From assembly GCA_030522415.1 (NCBI GenBank), contig CM060124.1, forward strand, positions 22,740,454 to 22,804,453: DNA of 64,000 nucleotides. The letters run 5' to 3'. Below the pieces are notes generated by a model. It was not told the origin of the DNA. It worked only from the letters and a program-made list of their open reading frames with translations, and did no database searches. The position numbers were made by a program, and so were the translations under genes. Within the stretch, counting starts at the first letter, position 1. Every line of letters begins with the position of its first letter. The stretch is from Channallabes apus. Taxonomy: Eukaryota; Chordata; Actinopteri; Siluriformes; Clariidae. Of this stretch, positions 21,843 through 32,800 are shown piece after piece.

Positions 21843-21966
21843 ACCAATTGGTGGCGGTAGTGCATCATTACGCTGCTTTCCAACTGCCATGAAACGTCGA
21901 TGAGAAGAAGAAGAAAACAGGCTCCGTATCACGCGGAAGTGGAGCCGCTACAGTAGTGTTTCAGGT
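21843..21966 (+). promoter_or_regulatory. Candidate BRAT1 promoter / non-coding first exon
   Basis: A locally GC-richer island. GCGGAAGTGG at 21933-21942 fits an ETS-family binding core, common in TATA-less housekeeping promoters. TTTCAG|GTCTGT at 21959-21970 would serve as a splice donor to the acceptor at 23669-23670, upstream of the BRAT1 start codon. The preceding GGTGGCGGTAGTGCATC...GAAGAAGAAGAA resembles the 3' tail of a fish LINE, so part of this region is retroelement-derived. There is no direct evidence of transcription. Confidence 0.3.
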
Positions 21967-22162
21967 CTGTAATATCGGCGTTTTGAAATACGAATATAGT
22001 TATATTCTATATTATGAGCAAAAATAATCTTTTTGTAATAATCTGAAACATTTATTGCTTCCCAGAACGTTTAAACGTTAAGCGTTTTTGAAAGGTTTGA
22101 GAGTAATTTATATCATTTTCATACAAAATATTGCATTGTATGAGATATAACAGAGGATTTAT

Positions 22163-22184
22163 TTATATATATATATATATATAT
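22163..22184. repeat. (TA)n microsatellite
   Basis: Eleven TA units. Confidence 0.9.
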
Positions 22185-22314
22185 AAGAAGGTTGCTTAAA
22201 TGCCATGTTTTTCCAAATTCAACTTGTCTGCTCTTTTTGGAGTCAAGTGGCTTTAATTTTTTCGTAATTCTGCCATGCGCCGTTGTTCAGTGTTCTCCTA
22301 ATAGTGGACTCCAG

Positions 22315-23110
22315 GGGCCTCATGTATAATGACTTGCGTTGAATTCATACTAAAACATTGCGTACGGACAAAGCTGTAAATGTGCGTACGCAGTAAAAAA
22401 AAAACCAGGGGTCTCATGTATCAACGTTGCGTACGCACAAAACCTTTGCTTACGCCAGTTTTCACGCTCACGGTCGCATTTACTAACAGTGAAATTAACG
22501 TGAGAATGTGTGTTCTTCCACGCCAACTTCATGTCTGGCGTACGTGTATTTCTTCTTGTGTGTGTTTGTTTTATTTCCGTTGGCGACTCCTAGAGGCAAT
22601 TATGTTAAATTGCACACTACAGAGTATCGCACCAACACATGTGAAAAACATTGCTATTCATTTATAATTGATAAAATGGGTTAATTGACACAATATTTTT
22701 CTACCAATTAAGTGATTTAGAACATATAAAAGCATTTGCAAATGTATACAACCCTTAGTCTATGGCAATGGCAGTGTTGGCCTTATTAGAGGACATTGTC
22801 GATGGCTGAATCCGAAGGGAACGCGTTTTTAGGGATCACAGTGATTTTCTGGCCCATGATGATGACTGGCTTATTAGTCATTTCAGATTTCTAAGAGCTA
22901 TTCTCTTGGAGCTCTGTGCTGAGTTGGGTCCAAATTTGGAAAGAGACAGTGAGGAGCCGAGGAGCCACGCATTACCCGTTCCCTTACAGGTGCTGACAAC
23001 GCTTGGTTTCCTGGCAACTGGAAATTTTTGGCAACTTCCTTCCAAAGGGAACTGGCAGACTGCTCGGGGTTAAGCCAGTCGTCTTTGAGCCGTGCAATGC
23101 CAGCTGTATG
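22315..23110 (+). pseudogene. PIF/Harbinger element with HARBI1-like transposase remnant
   Basis: The left part has the CTCATGTATCAACGTTGCGTACG type terminal region, itself duplicated (22318-22390 and 22411-22440). From 22755 the plus strand reads degenerately through HDDDWLISHFRFLRAILLEL, SHALPVPLQVLTTLGFLATG and then, in another frame, FQRELADCSGLSQSSLSRAM. These are N-terminal helix-turn-helix parts of HARBI1-like nucleases, ahead of the DDE domain, which is missing. At least one frameshift (near 23035) is present. Confidence 0.75.
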
Positions 23111-23670
23111 GGACGGCAGCGCCCCCTCAAATAAATGTCTTGCCCCCTCAAATAAAAAATTTAAAATGTTAAAAAAGCACATGTTAATATACTCACAAAA
23201 TAAATTTATAACAAGTCTTTGTACATGAGGACCCTGGTCACTAAGATCTGTGTTTTAAGCCGCATGGAAGTTACTCTTTGTGATCTCTTGAACACACGTT
23301 GCTCTTGGAGTTTGTTTGTTGATAACTCCTGGGGAAGTCAACAATGGTCTGGAATTTCCTCTATTTGTTCACAGTCTATTTGACTGAGGATTGGTGAAGT
23401 CCAAACTCTTGAAACCACCTGACCAAAACTGCTCAATTATCCAAAAAAATCATAATAATGATTATTTGGTCAATATTGTGGTCATGAGTATTTAACAGGA
23501 TTACTCACTAATATTAGACACTTTATTCATTTATTGAACTTTTAAAAAGAAATGTCTATCCATCACAATTTGGCTATTCTCAAGGTTGCGCAGATGCTTA
23601 TGCTTGCCTATTTTTCTTGTTTCCAAATCATCAACATCAATAACTGCCTATTCACTTGCTTATCTTATAG
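23111..23670. other. Intron/5' flank of BRAT1 without recognised features
   Basis: No gene besides a short AGCGCCCCCTCAAATAAATGTC motif at 23119, similar to 56190-56212, that marks a dispersed repeat. Confidence 0.4.
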
Positions 23671-23686
23671 CCCATATCACCAAGCC

Positions 23687-23813
23687 ATGGAAAGTGACTG
23701 CTTAAACCTCCTGCCATGTGTCTTTGAAGTTCTGTCTGATTCCAAACTATTGCTACATGATGACACATCTCTGGAAAAGCTTCTTGATTATTTTAAGGAC
23801 CTGGTAGTGCAAA
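23687..23813 (+). CDS. BRAT1: BRAT1 coding exon 1
   Basis: The ATG at 23687 sits in a good context (CAAGCCATGG) 16 bases after an acceptor (TTATCTTATAG at 23660-23670), implying a non-coding upstream exon. Ends CAAA|GTAAGT, phase 1. Encodes [10 protein letters not shown] to VVQ. Confidence 0.92.
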
Positions 23814-26800
23814 GTAAGTACTGTATATTTAAGTAGAAGTAATGTTAAGGTCATATTTCAATCTCCATCAAATATTTATTGAGAAACTGAAAACAAATCA
23901 CAAATATTTAAAATTGAATAAAGAAAAGAATAAGTCAGAAGAATCAGAATAAAACAGAAGTAAAAGGCTGGAAACAAGAACCCCTACAAAACTGTTTTTC
24001 TTATGTCCCTGCCTCCCAAGAGCATCCACACACTCAAGTAGCCCATGCATGCTTTGCCAAATACAAGGGGATGCAGACACATAAACACAGAGAAAATCAG
24101 TAGGGGAATTATGACAATAGATTAATAGTAACAATGCATATAATCACAGATTTCACAATGGCTGGTGACAATTAAGAATAAGAGTTCAGGGTTCTAGATT
24201 TTTAAGAAAATTCAAGAGAAAAAAAAGTTGAGATTCCACTGTCTAATATTCAGCACCTGTGATAATTTTCATCACATCATAATGATCTTTTTAGCAGCTG
24301 CTAGATCTACTAGAGCAGCACTTTTATTTGAACTGGTGATATTTTATTTTGACAGATCATTTAGTATCATGACCATTACTGTTACTGGCACCGATACTAA
24401 GATAAAATCTGACAGCATGAATGCAACATCAGCACAGAACTGTGCAACTGGTGTGCAATTCCACATCATGTGCAGGAATGTTTCAGAAGACCTTAGAGTA
24501 CAAAAGCTTCACAAGTGAGAGTTTGTCAGTTTCACATAGTGAAGCTTGCATGGCGTGAGAGATGTTCTTTGTATAAATTTGAGGTAAAATAGCTGATGAT
24601 CAGCGTTGCAGGAAGCCTCCTTTATCCTAACCCAAGTAGGATCCTTTAGTTGAAATCTGGATCCAGCATATAATAATCTTTTTTTTGGGGGGAAAAGTTA
24701 AACAAAATACGTATACCATTATATAAAATGGTAAATATTTTTGTTTAGTGATTTATTTTCCACATTCTAAAACAATTTCATAACTTTGAAAAAACATATG
24801 GAAGTAGGTAATTATGTTGTAACAACAACAGTCGGTTGTTAATTTAAGACATGAGGGTGAGCTGTTCTGGAATAGTTATTGTAAGAACAGTATTTTCAAG
24901 TGCATTTGCAAAAACCATCAAGCACCATAATGAAACTGGCTATCAAGAAGACCTTTCCAGGAAAACAAGACGAAAACTTACCTCTGTTGCAGCACCTCAG
25001 ATTAGAGCCATTATGAAGAATTGCAGATCATGAGTAGCAGATAGATCTCAATATCAACTGTTATCAACTATATATATATATATATATATATATTACACTT
25101 CTCAAAAAATTTGCATATTGTGATAAAATTCATTATTTTCTGTAATGTACTTATAAACATTAGTCTTTCATATATTTTAGATTCATTACACACAACTGAA
25201 GTAGTTCAAGCCTTTTATTGTGTTAATATTGATGATTGTGGCATACAGCTCATGAAAACCCAAAATCCCTATCTCAAAAAATTAGCTGCAAAATCTGCAA
25301 TAGGTAAGCATCTTGGTGTGAAGAAATCAACTGTGGGAGCAATTATTAGAAAATGGAAGATATGCAAGACCACTGATAATCTCCCTCGATCTGGGGCTCC
25401 ACGCAAGATCTCACCCCATGGGGTCAAAATTATCACAAGAACTGTGAGCAAAAATCCCAGAACCACACGGGAGGACCTAGTGAATGACCTGCAGAGAGCT
25501 GGAGAGCTCTCTGCAGGTCAGAGACCTCTCCAGAGAGCTGTAAAGTAACAAAGGCTACCATCAGTAACACACTGCACTGCCAGGGACTCAAATCCTGAAG
25601 TGCCAGATGTGTCCCCCTGATTAAGCCAGTACATGTCCAGGCCTGTCTGAAGTTTGCTAGAGTGCATTTGGATGATCCAGAAGAGGATTGGGAGAATGTA
25701 ATATGGTCAGATGAAACCAAATAGAACTTTTTGGTAAAAACTCAACTTGTCATGCTTGGAGGAGAAAGAATGCTGAACACCATACCTACCAAAAAACACC
25801 ATACCTACTTTGAAGCATGAGGGTGGAAACATCATGCTTTGGGTTTGTTTTTCTGCAAAGGGACCAGGACGAATGATCCGCGTAAAGGAAAGAATGAATG
25901 GGGCCATGTATCATGAGATTTTGAGTGACAACCTCCTTGACAACCCGATTGAGCCGGCGTGGGCAGAACCAATATCCAGACCCGGTGGATCGCTCAGCAA
26001 CTTGAGCAGCGCTGCTTGAATCACAAACCTGCGCGACGCTGATAGAAATAGACCGCGGCGACCAACAAAATACATTTTACCCCGCTGGGATGCGCATGTA
26101 CAAAACCAGGCATGGCAAGGCGGAAACGATATTAAACAGTCCTGACATTTTAAATAAAAAAAACAGTGAGTCGCGCAGTGTAGATGCGGACATATTATTT
26201 CACTAGTTTTGACGTGTATCTTTGGCTTGCCTTTTTTACTCACACGAAGAACTGAAGTCCGATGATCTCTTTGTCTCTTGGCTTATGTAATAAACTTAAT
26301 GCTTAATGCTTAACTAATGAATAGAATAAGGTAGAATAACATGCAATAAAAACAAACACAACAACAAATTCATAAGTACGATATGGCTCTTGCATTACAG
26401 CCCCTAATTGACAGGCATTAAGACTGACAATTACATCTTTGTGTTTTTTTTATTTTATTTTTTTGATAAAGCCATGAAAAGCCATGAAAAAATGTTTTAG
26501 ATCCTTTGGGTACATATTATTTATGTGGTTACATTTACATACCAAAGGAAATCATAACCAATTAAGATACAATTAATAGTTCATTTCACATATTAGGCAC
26601 AGCTTGTCAATGGGTCTTTCCATAGTGTTGGTCTTAGTTTTAACTAGCACACGTCTCACAAGTCCCCTTTTGTCGGGGAACACTTTCGTGATTCTTCCCA
26701 TGACCCATGAATTTCTTGGAGAAGACTCATCAATTATTTAAACTATGTCTCCAATCGAAAGTTTTTTTCTCTCTTGTTAGGTCTTGAACTGTTAGAGACT

Positions 26801-29800
26801 TGTGATTTTCTGTCTTTGGGTTATCTACTTGTGTTTTGACCCTTTCTGTTTTTTATTTGACCATGTCTCTGATGCGAAGGATCCAGGCAACGGATCTTTT
26901 TAACTTGTGATAATTAATCAATTTAATCACTGCGTCTGTGCTTTCTGTAATGCTCATAATGTCCACTAAAGCTGAGAGCTTAATTTCGTCATCATTTTCT
27001 TTCATTGACGTGTCAAATGTTCTCAGGCCATTTGCACTCTGCTTCTTTGAGAAAGGAGGGACCATGGATCCAGTCGACGTTTTTCATGAACCTTTCACAG
27101 GATACCCCCCTGGACGCAGAATCAGCTGGGTTTTTTGAGGTATTAACGTACCTCCATTGCTGTGACTTGGTTGACTCTCTTATAATGGCGATTCTGTTGG
27201 CCACAAAGGTTTTAAAACGAAGTGTTTCGTTATAAATGTATCTCAAAACAGTTGTACTGTCAGTCCAAAACATAGAGTCCAGCAATTTCAATTCTAGCTG
27301 TTCTTTTAACATTTTGTCATTTTTTTACAGCGACCACCGCCGCAGTCAGTTCCATTCGTGGAATGGTGGTTTGTTTCAGGGGTTCTACACGAGAATTCCC
27401 CATCATGAATGCACAATGTGTAAGTCCATCAGCATTTACTAACCTGAGGTATGAGACAACTCCGTATCCCATTTCACTTGCATCCGACAAGTGATGGAGT
27501 TGCGCCGTAGCTATAGCTCCGAAGTCGGCTGTTTTCACGCACCTTGCTACGCTGAACTCGGACAGTCTGCGCAGCTCTTGCAGCCAGGTTTCCCATGCCT
27601 TTGCAAACTGCTCGGGAATGTCGTCATCCCATTCGAGTTTTTCTTTACATAACTGCTGCATTAGAATTTTACCTGGCAGTATGACAGGTGCGAGAAAATC
27701 TAAAGGGTCGTATATTGAGCTAGTGATTGACAGGATTCCTCGTCTTGTCACAGGTCGTTCTTTTAAACTAATCTTAAACTTGAACATGTCTGAATCAATG
27801 CACCACAGCACTCCCAGAGCTCTCTCTATGGGCAGTGCATCCTTACTCAAGTCTAAGTCTCTCATGTCTTTGATCATTTCGCTTTCGGGTATGGAAGTCA
27901 GTAGGGCACGGCTATTGCTTGCCCATTTAGTGAGGTTGAACCCTCCACTTCGGCGGCAGGGATGCGAAGGCGGGCTCTATGCGGAAGTGAAGGTGCCGCG
28001 GGAGCTCGCGCAGCTCGTTCACGCGCTCCTCTCGCGGAGATCAAAGGCGCCCCCCTTTTTAAAGTCTCTGGGGCGCATCACATCGGCCCGCTCTTGTGCC
28101 ACTGTCTCTCATAAAATCCACCGCGTCACAAAGTCCAGCTTCCCAACAGTCAGACCCCGAGCTACACTCCCCGCTGTGTTTTATAGCGCCGGGATCATTA
28201 GCGGCGATAGCTCATGGGCCGTTTCCTGATTCTGCGGCCCTGCTCCTTCACATACCTAAAGGGGGAGGGAGGCCACCTAACTAGTGAGCGAGGAGCGATA
28301 TCAATTTGGGCGCATGCCGTGACACTCTGTAAGTAAGCTAAGCTAGCAAAACTAGCGGGTATAAATAGGTTATGTTTAGGAAAATGGTATCGGATCGGTA
28401 CGTGGACTCAAATACTCGCCGATTCCGATGCCAGATTTTTTTGTGGTATCGGCAGCATTTCCGATACCAGTATTGGAATCGGAACAACCCTAGTAATGAT
28501 TATTTATGAACTGCAGAGAGTTATTCACGGAGTCTAAAACCTGATAGTCTTCCTGTGACCACTCAGCCTTATCACAATTTCGTTCGGGAAAATCGTGGTT
28601 GAACTGCTGTATCAGCATTAGGGTTGAGTATCGTTTGGGTTTTTTTCGATACCGGTGCCAAATCGATACTTTGAAAACGGTACCGGTGCCAAAACGGTGC
28701 CTGAACCGATACTTTTAAGCCACAAAATTATAGTGGATGACTCAAGAATGAATTTTTATTGACCCAAAAATTTTATGCTTAAAATTGAACAATTTATTAA
28801 AAGTTTATGTAGTGTATGAATATGTATATGAAAAGTATATGAATATGTAAGCTTCAAATTTTAGCAATTCTTTTGCAGAAATTTCACCATATTTGCCTTT
28901 TCTGTCAAAATACGACTTCTTTCCTGACTTATTGCCCTGCACAGGACATGAATGCAAGATTTGCATTTTCCTATTAACATTACATTATCCTACTACTAAC
29001 CTGCGGAAAGGCTGCTGTCTGCATTATAATCGGTGACTCCTTTTTGCTACTGTTGGTGTGACTGGGGCTGAGGGTCGTCCACACTGATAGTGCCAGCTGT
29101 TGTCCACAAGTTGTTAAACACGGTGCGTCCCTCTGCTTTTAACTTTATTCCGTGTATTTATTCTGCCTTTAACTTTATTCCGTCTGCCCTCGAATGTTTC
29201 ATTAGATTTGACGTGTTTCCGCCTTTACACGCAACTGCTGTAAAACATTTTCTGCACGTTGCGGTGCCGGAATCTTTTCTTGTGAAATACAGCCACACTT
29301 TCGACTGTTTAGGTTTAGGCATTTTAATGAAAGTTGTTTACTTTAGCATGCTAAGATAGCGGTAGGCCGCCTGCTGCCGTCAGAGCGAGTGTAACGTTAG
29401 TTGCTGCATTCACGCGCATGTCGGATGGTCTCTCATTTCCCGGATGATTTGTGCTTTTAATTTTTTTATTTAATCTAATAAACTATTAATCTAAAAAAAA
29501 AATATGAATCTAGAGAACAAATATTTAAATCGACAGTTCAGGCATTTAAGTGGCACCGAAATGAGGCACCGAAATTCGGGTTCTGTTTCGGTCCGGTATA
29601 TACCGGTTCTATAGGTACCCAACCCTAATCAGCATTTGCTCTACACTTTCAATGGAGGTTCTGTTAACTGTAACGCTCGCTGGTTCGTCGGGTTCTCGGA
29701 GGGGCCCGTTCACAGTCCATCCGAGAGCATTCTGTACTGCGTATGGCCCTTCATGCCTGCTATGAATTACTCGCCGTGGTTCTAGGAGTTTGTGCTCTCT

Positions 29801-32800
29801 ATTTCCTATGAGAATTTTGATTCTAGCGCTAATCTGGGGCAACTTTACATCGCTAAGGTAGGGCCACTGGTCGATGTCGTGCTGTTGTGGAATACTTTCC
29901 ACTGTAGCTGGGATATTCTTTTGTGTAAACACATTTTGGAAGTTCAATAAAGGTGTTTTCTTCCAGTCTACTAATCTCCAAATCATTGAGCATGTAACTT
30001 TCTACTAGTTTTGTGGCGTTCATGGTGCTCAGTCGTATCTTAACTCTTCTGCCTTGTACATTTAATGGCCTTGCTAATGACTCTGTACAGAATGTGGCGG
30101 AACTGCCTTGGTCTATAAATGCATACACTTCTGCCATTTTGTCACCTTTCTTGGGCTTTCTATGGGGAGGATGCAATTGCCTCCAGCCCCAGTGAGGGCA
30201 TTTATTTCGTGACTAAATGTAGCTGGCGGTTTACTTTCAGTTTCAATTTCGTATGCGCTTGCTGCTGACCACGCCGTGTCATGCACTGCAATGTGCAGCA
30301 TGCGGTGATGTGGCTTTGAGCACACCGGGCACGAGACTCTTTTCTTACAATCCTTAATTAAATGTCCCTTAACTAAGCATCGAAAACAAAATCCATTCCT
30401 TTTTAGAAATTCTACTTTCTTTGTGTGTCTGATCGTTGAATTTTACGCACTCGTCTAGGATATGATCCTCTTTACAATATGCGCATGGTTTAGTGAAACC
30501 GCTAATGGCTAATGTACTGGCATTCTTCATTATAATACAGTTTTACCAACCTGTCTGACCTCGGTTGCAAAGCTGACCCTGGCTTTTCCTTCCCTTTTTT
30601 GTTTGGGTCCTTGAAGGGATGTGCGACCGTGTTTCTTATCGCTGTTCATGGCGTCCAGGTCGGCGAAGAGCGGGTCGGAGTACAGTCTGGCTCGTTGATC
30701 TATGAAGTCCCCCAGCTGGACGAACTTGGCTCTCGTCCCGTAGTGCTGGCGTGCGCGCAACTTCCACCTGTCGATCAGTTTGTAGGGCAGTTTCGTAAGA
30801 ATGGTGTTCATGCACTCGCTGCTGTTCAACTCGTCCATAGATTCACGGTTTGCCATGCTGTTTTGGCAAGTTATCAAAAAAGAGGGCACTTAACGCCCTT
30901 CCATCCTCTGACTTTATTTTCGGCCAATTGGTTGCCTTTTGCTTATACACCGCTGCAATTCTCAGCTCGTTTCCGAACCTGTCGCGTAGCAGTTTCTTTG
31001 CTCTTGCATAACCATCGGTCATATGCATGCAGCTTGTTACAAGGTCTTTGGGTTCCCCTGTGGTGTACAGTTCAAGATAGGACAGCTTATCGATGTCATT
31101 GTCAGTTTTGGATTCAATGAAACGTTCAAAGGACATCATGAAGGATTTGAATTTGAGCAGGTCTCAAGTTCAAAGCAGGTTGCGCTGAGGCAAGGATGAC
31201 ATCATTTGGCTCCTCGCGAGCATTTCTGAGAGTTCTGCATGACGTTGCATTTGGTAATACACTGTGTCAAGTCCGTGTAATGTAGGTAATCATTATCTCG
31301 AGTGTCCCTTAAGGTGTTCGTCATTTGTGTGTTTGCGTTTACAGCCATGTTTGAGTAGGCTGCCCCGTTGAGCGTTGGCATTTGATTATGTGCTGTACCG
31401 AAGCTCTGACGTAACTGTTCATTGTCGTGGATGGGGCGTTCTCTCTGCGTGCTTGTCATAGTAGGTCTGACGCTGAGGGGCACATCAACGTGGTGTGCCT
31501 CGTGACGTGGTGGCAGTTCAGTACAGTTCATTGAAGCGCTATAGTCGTAAAGATCAACACCTTCCGAGTTGAGGGGGAGAAAGCGCGCGCTACTGGTTTC
31601 AATGACTGCGCTCTCTCTTGCGGGCTGCCATCTGCTGCTGTATTCCGAGTTGGGAAGGTGTGCGCTGCTTGGTGCAGTGACTGCGCTCTCTCGTGCTGAA
31701 CGTTGTCGTTCTCTGTAACCCTGATACACTTTCATTTCAACGTCGGCAATGGTGATCGCCGTTTCTAATTCCAGCCTTTCTTTCTCAGCCTTAAGTTGTG
31801 CTTCCTTCTGTTCTATCGCCTGCCGTTTTGCTAGGGCTGCTGCTTTAACTAACAGGGCTGCTTTGTTAATTTCCACCTTCTTTAGTCTAGCTGAGGATGC
31901 TGTGGATGTTGAGGACCTTTTGGACTCTACAGACGCCACGCTTCTGTATGGCTCGGCTTCCGCCACCTGTGACGCTGTCATCAGGCGAAACCCCATTGTC
32001 GAGTGTTCGAAGCATTCTAAGGCGGCTGTTAGTCTTTGCAATCCACGACTCCACCTTTGCTATAAAGTCTGTGCAGCTCAGCATTTTAGACTGATACCAC
32101 TCTCCCTGGTCATATTCATATTCTTCTTCCTTTAAGTACTTTAGCACATGAGTGTTGCTTTCAACAAACTCTCCTAGGAGCTCCGTGTAGTCCTTATGAA
32201 ACTTAGTTACAACGGCATTCAAATTACAAGCGTTGTTCATGAGCGTCGCTATCTCGAGGGATTTTAGTCAATTGACTTGCTTTGCCTCCTCTGACATCCA
32301 TCAGTTCTTGAAGCTTCTTTTCCTGGCTCTGGTCCCCAGGTTCCATCTCCTGCTCGAGGTCAATAAGGGCGGCGTTGTCTTCGCTGCTTGCCATCGTGAA
32401 ATTCAAGGCGAGAAGGTGTCTTTCGTTTTCGTTTTCAACATTCATTTGACTTCACTTAAACAGCGGAAAGCTTTTGACTTTTGTAGATGCGGACATATTT
32501 CACTAGTTTTGACGCGTATCTTTGGCTTGCCTTTTTTACTCACACGAAGAACTGAAGTCCGATGATCTTTGTCTCTTGTATTTTATTTTTCAGCATCAAA
32601 GAATCAACACTTCGTACAGTCGTCTTGAGTAAATCCACTGTGGTTACAACACCTGTTGCTGTATCAAACGGCTCAAGATTTTCTTACGCATATAACAACA
32701 CTTTTGTTGCATATATTTGCTTACGGGTAGCTTACGGTCAGGTCAAAAGCTTGTGTTTCCGTAGACTTCCGCATCTAAACTAAACTTTCTATCATACAAA

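Larger units (their letters stand above)
28500..30490 (-). pseudogene. BEL/Pao zinc knuckle, protease and pre-RT region (split by hAT)
   Basis: In minus-strand order: a zinc knuckle-like [13 protein letters not shown] at about 30490-30440; protease [20 protein letters not shown], in which DQGS takes the place of the usual DTG/DSG; then [37 protein letters not shown], and [10 protein letters not shown], where the hAT element interrupts. After it, [20 protein letters not shown] continues at 28610-28510. Several frameshifts. Confidence 0.8.

Noticed and set aside
26100..26178. Promoter-like GC-rich block
   Set aside because: It is the central segment of the fold-back repeat and recurs at 15400 and 63060.
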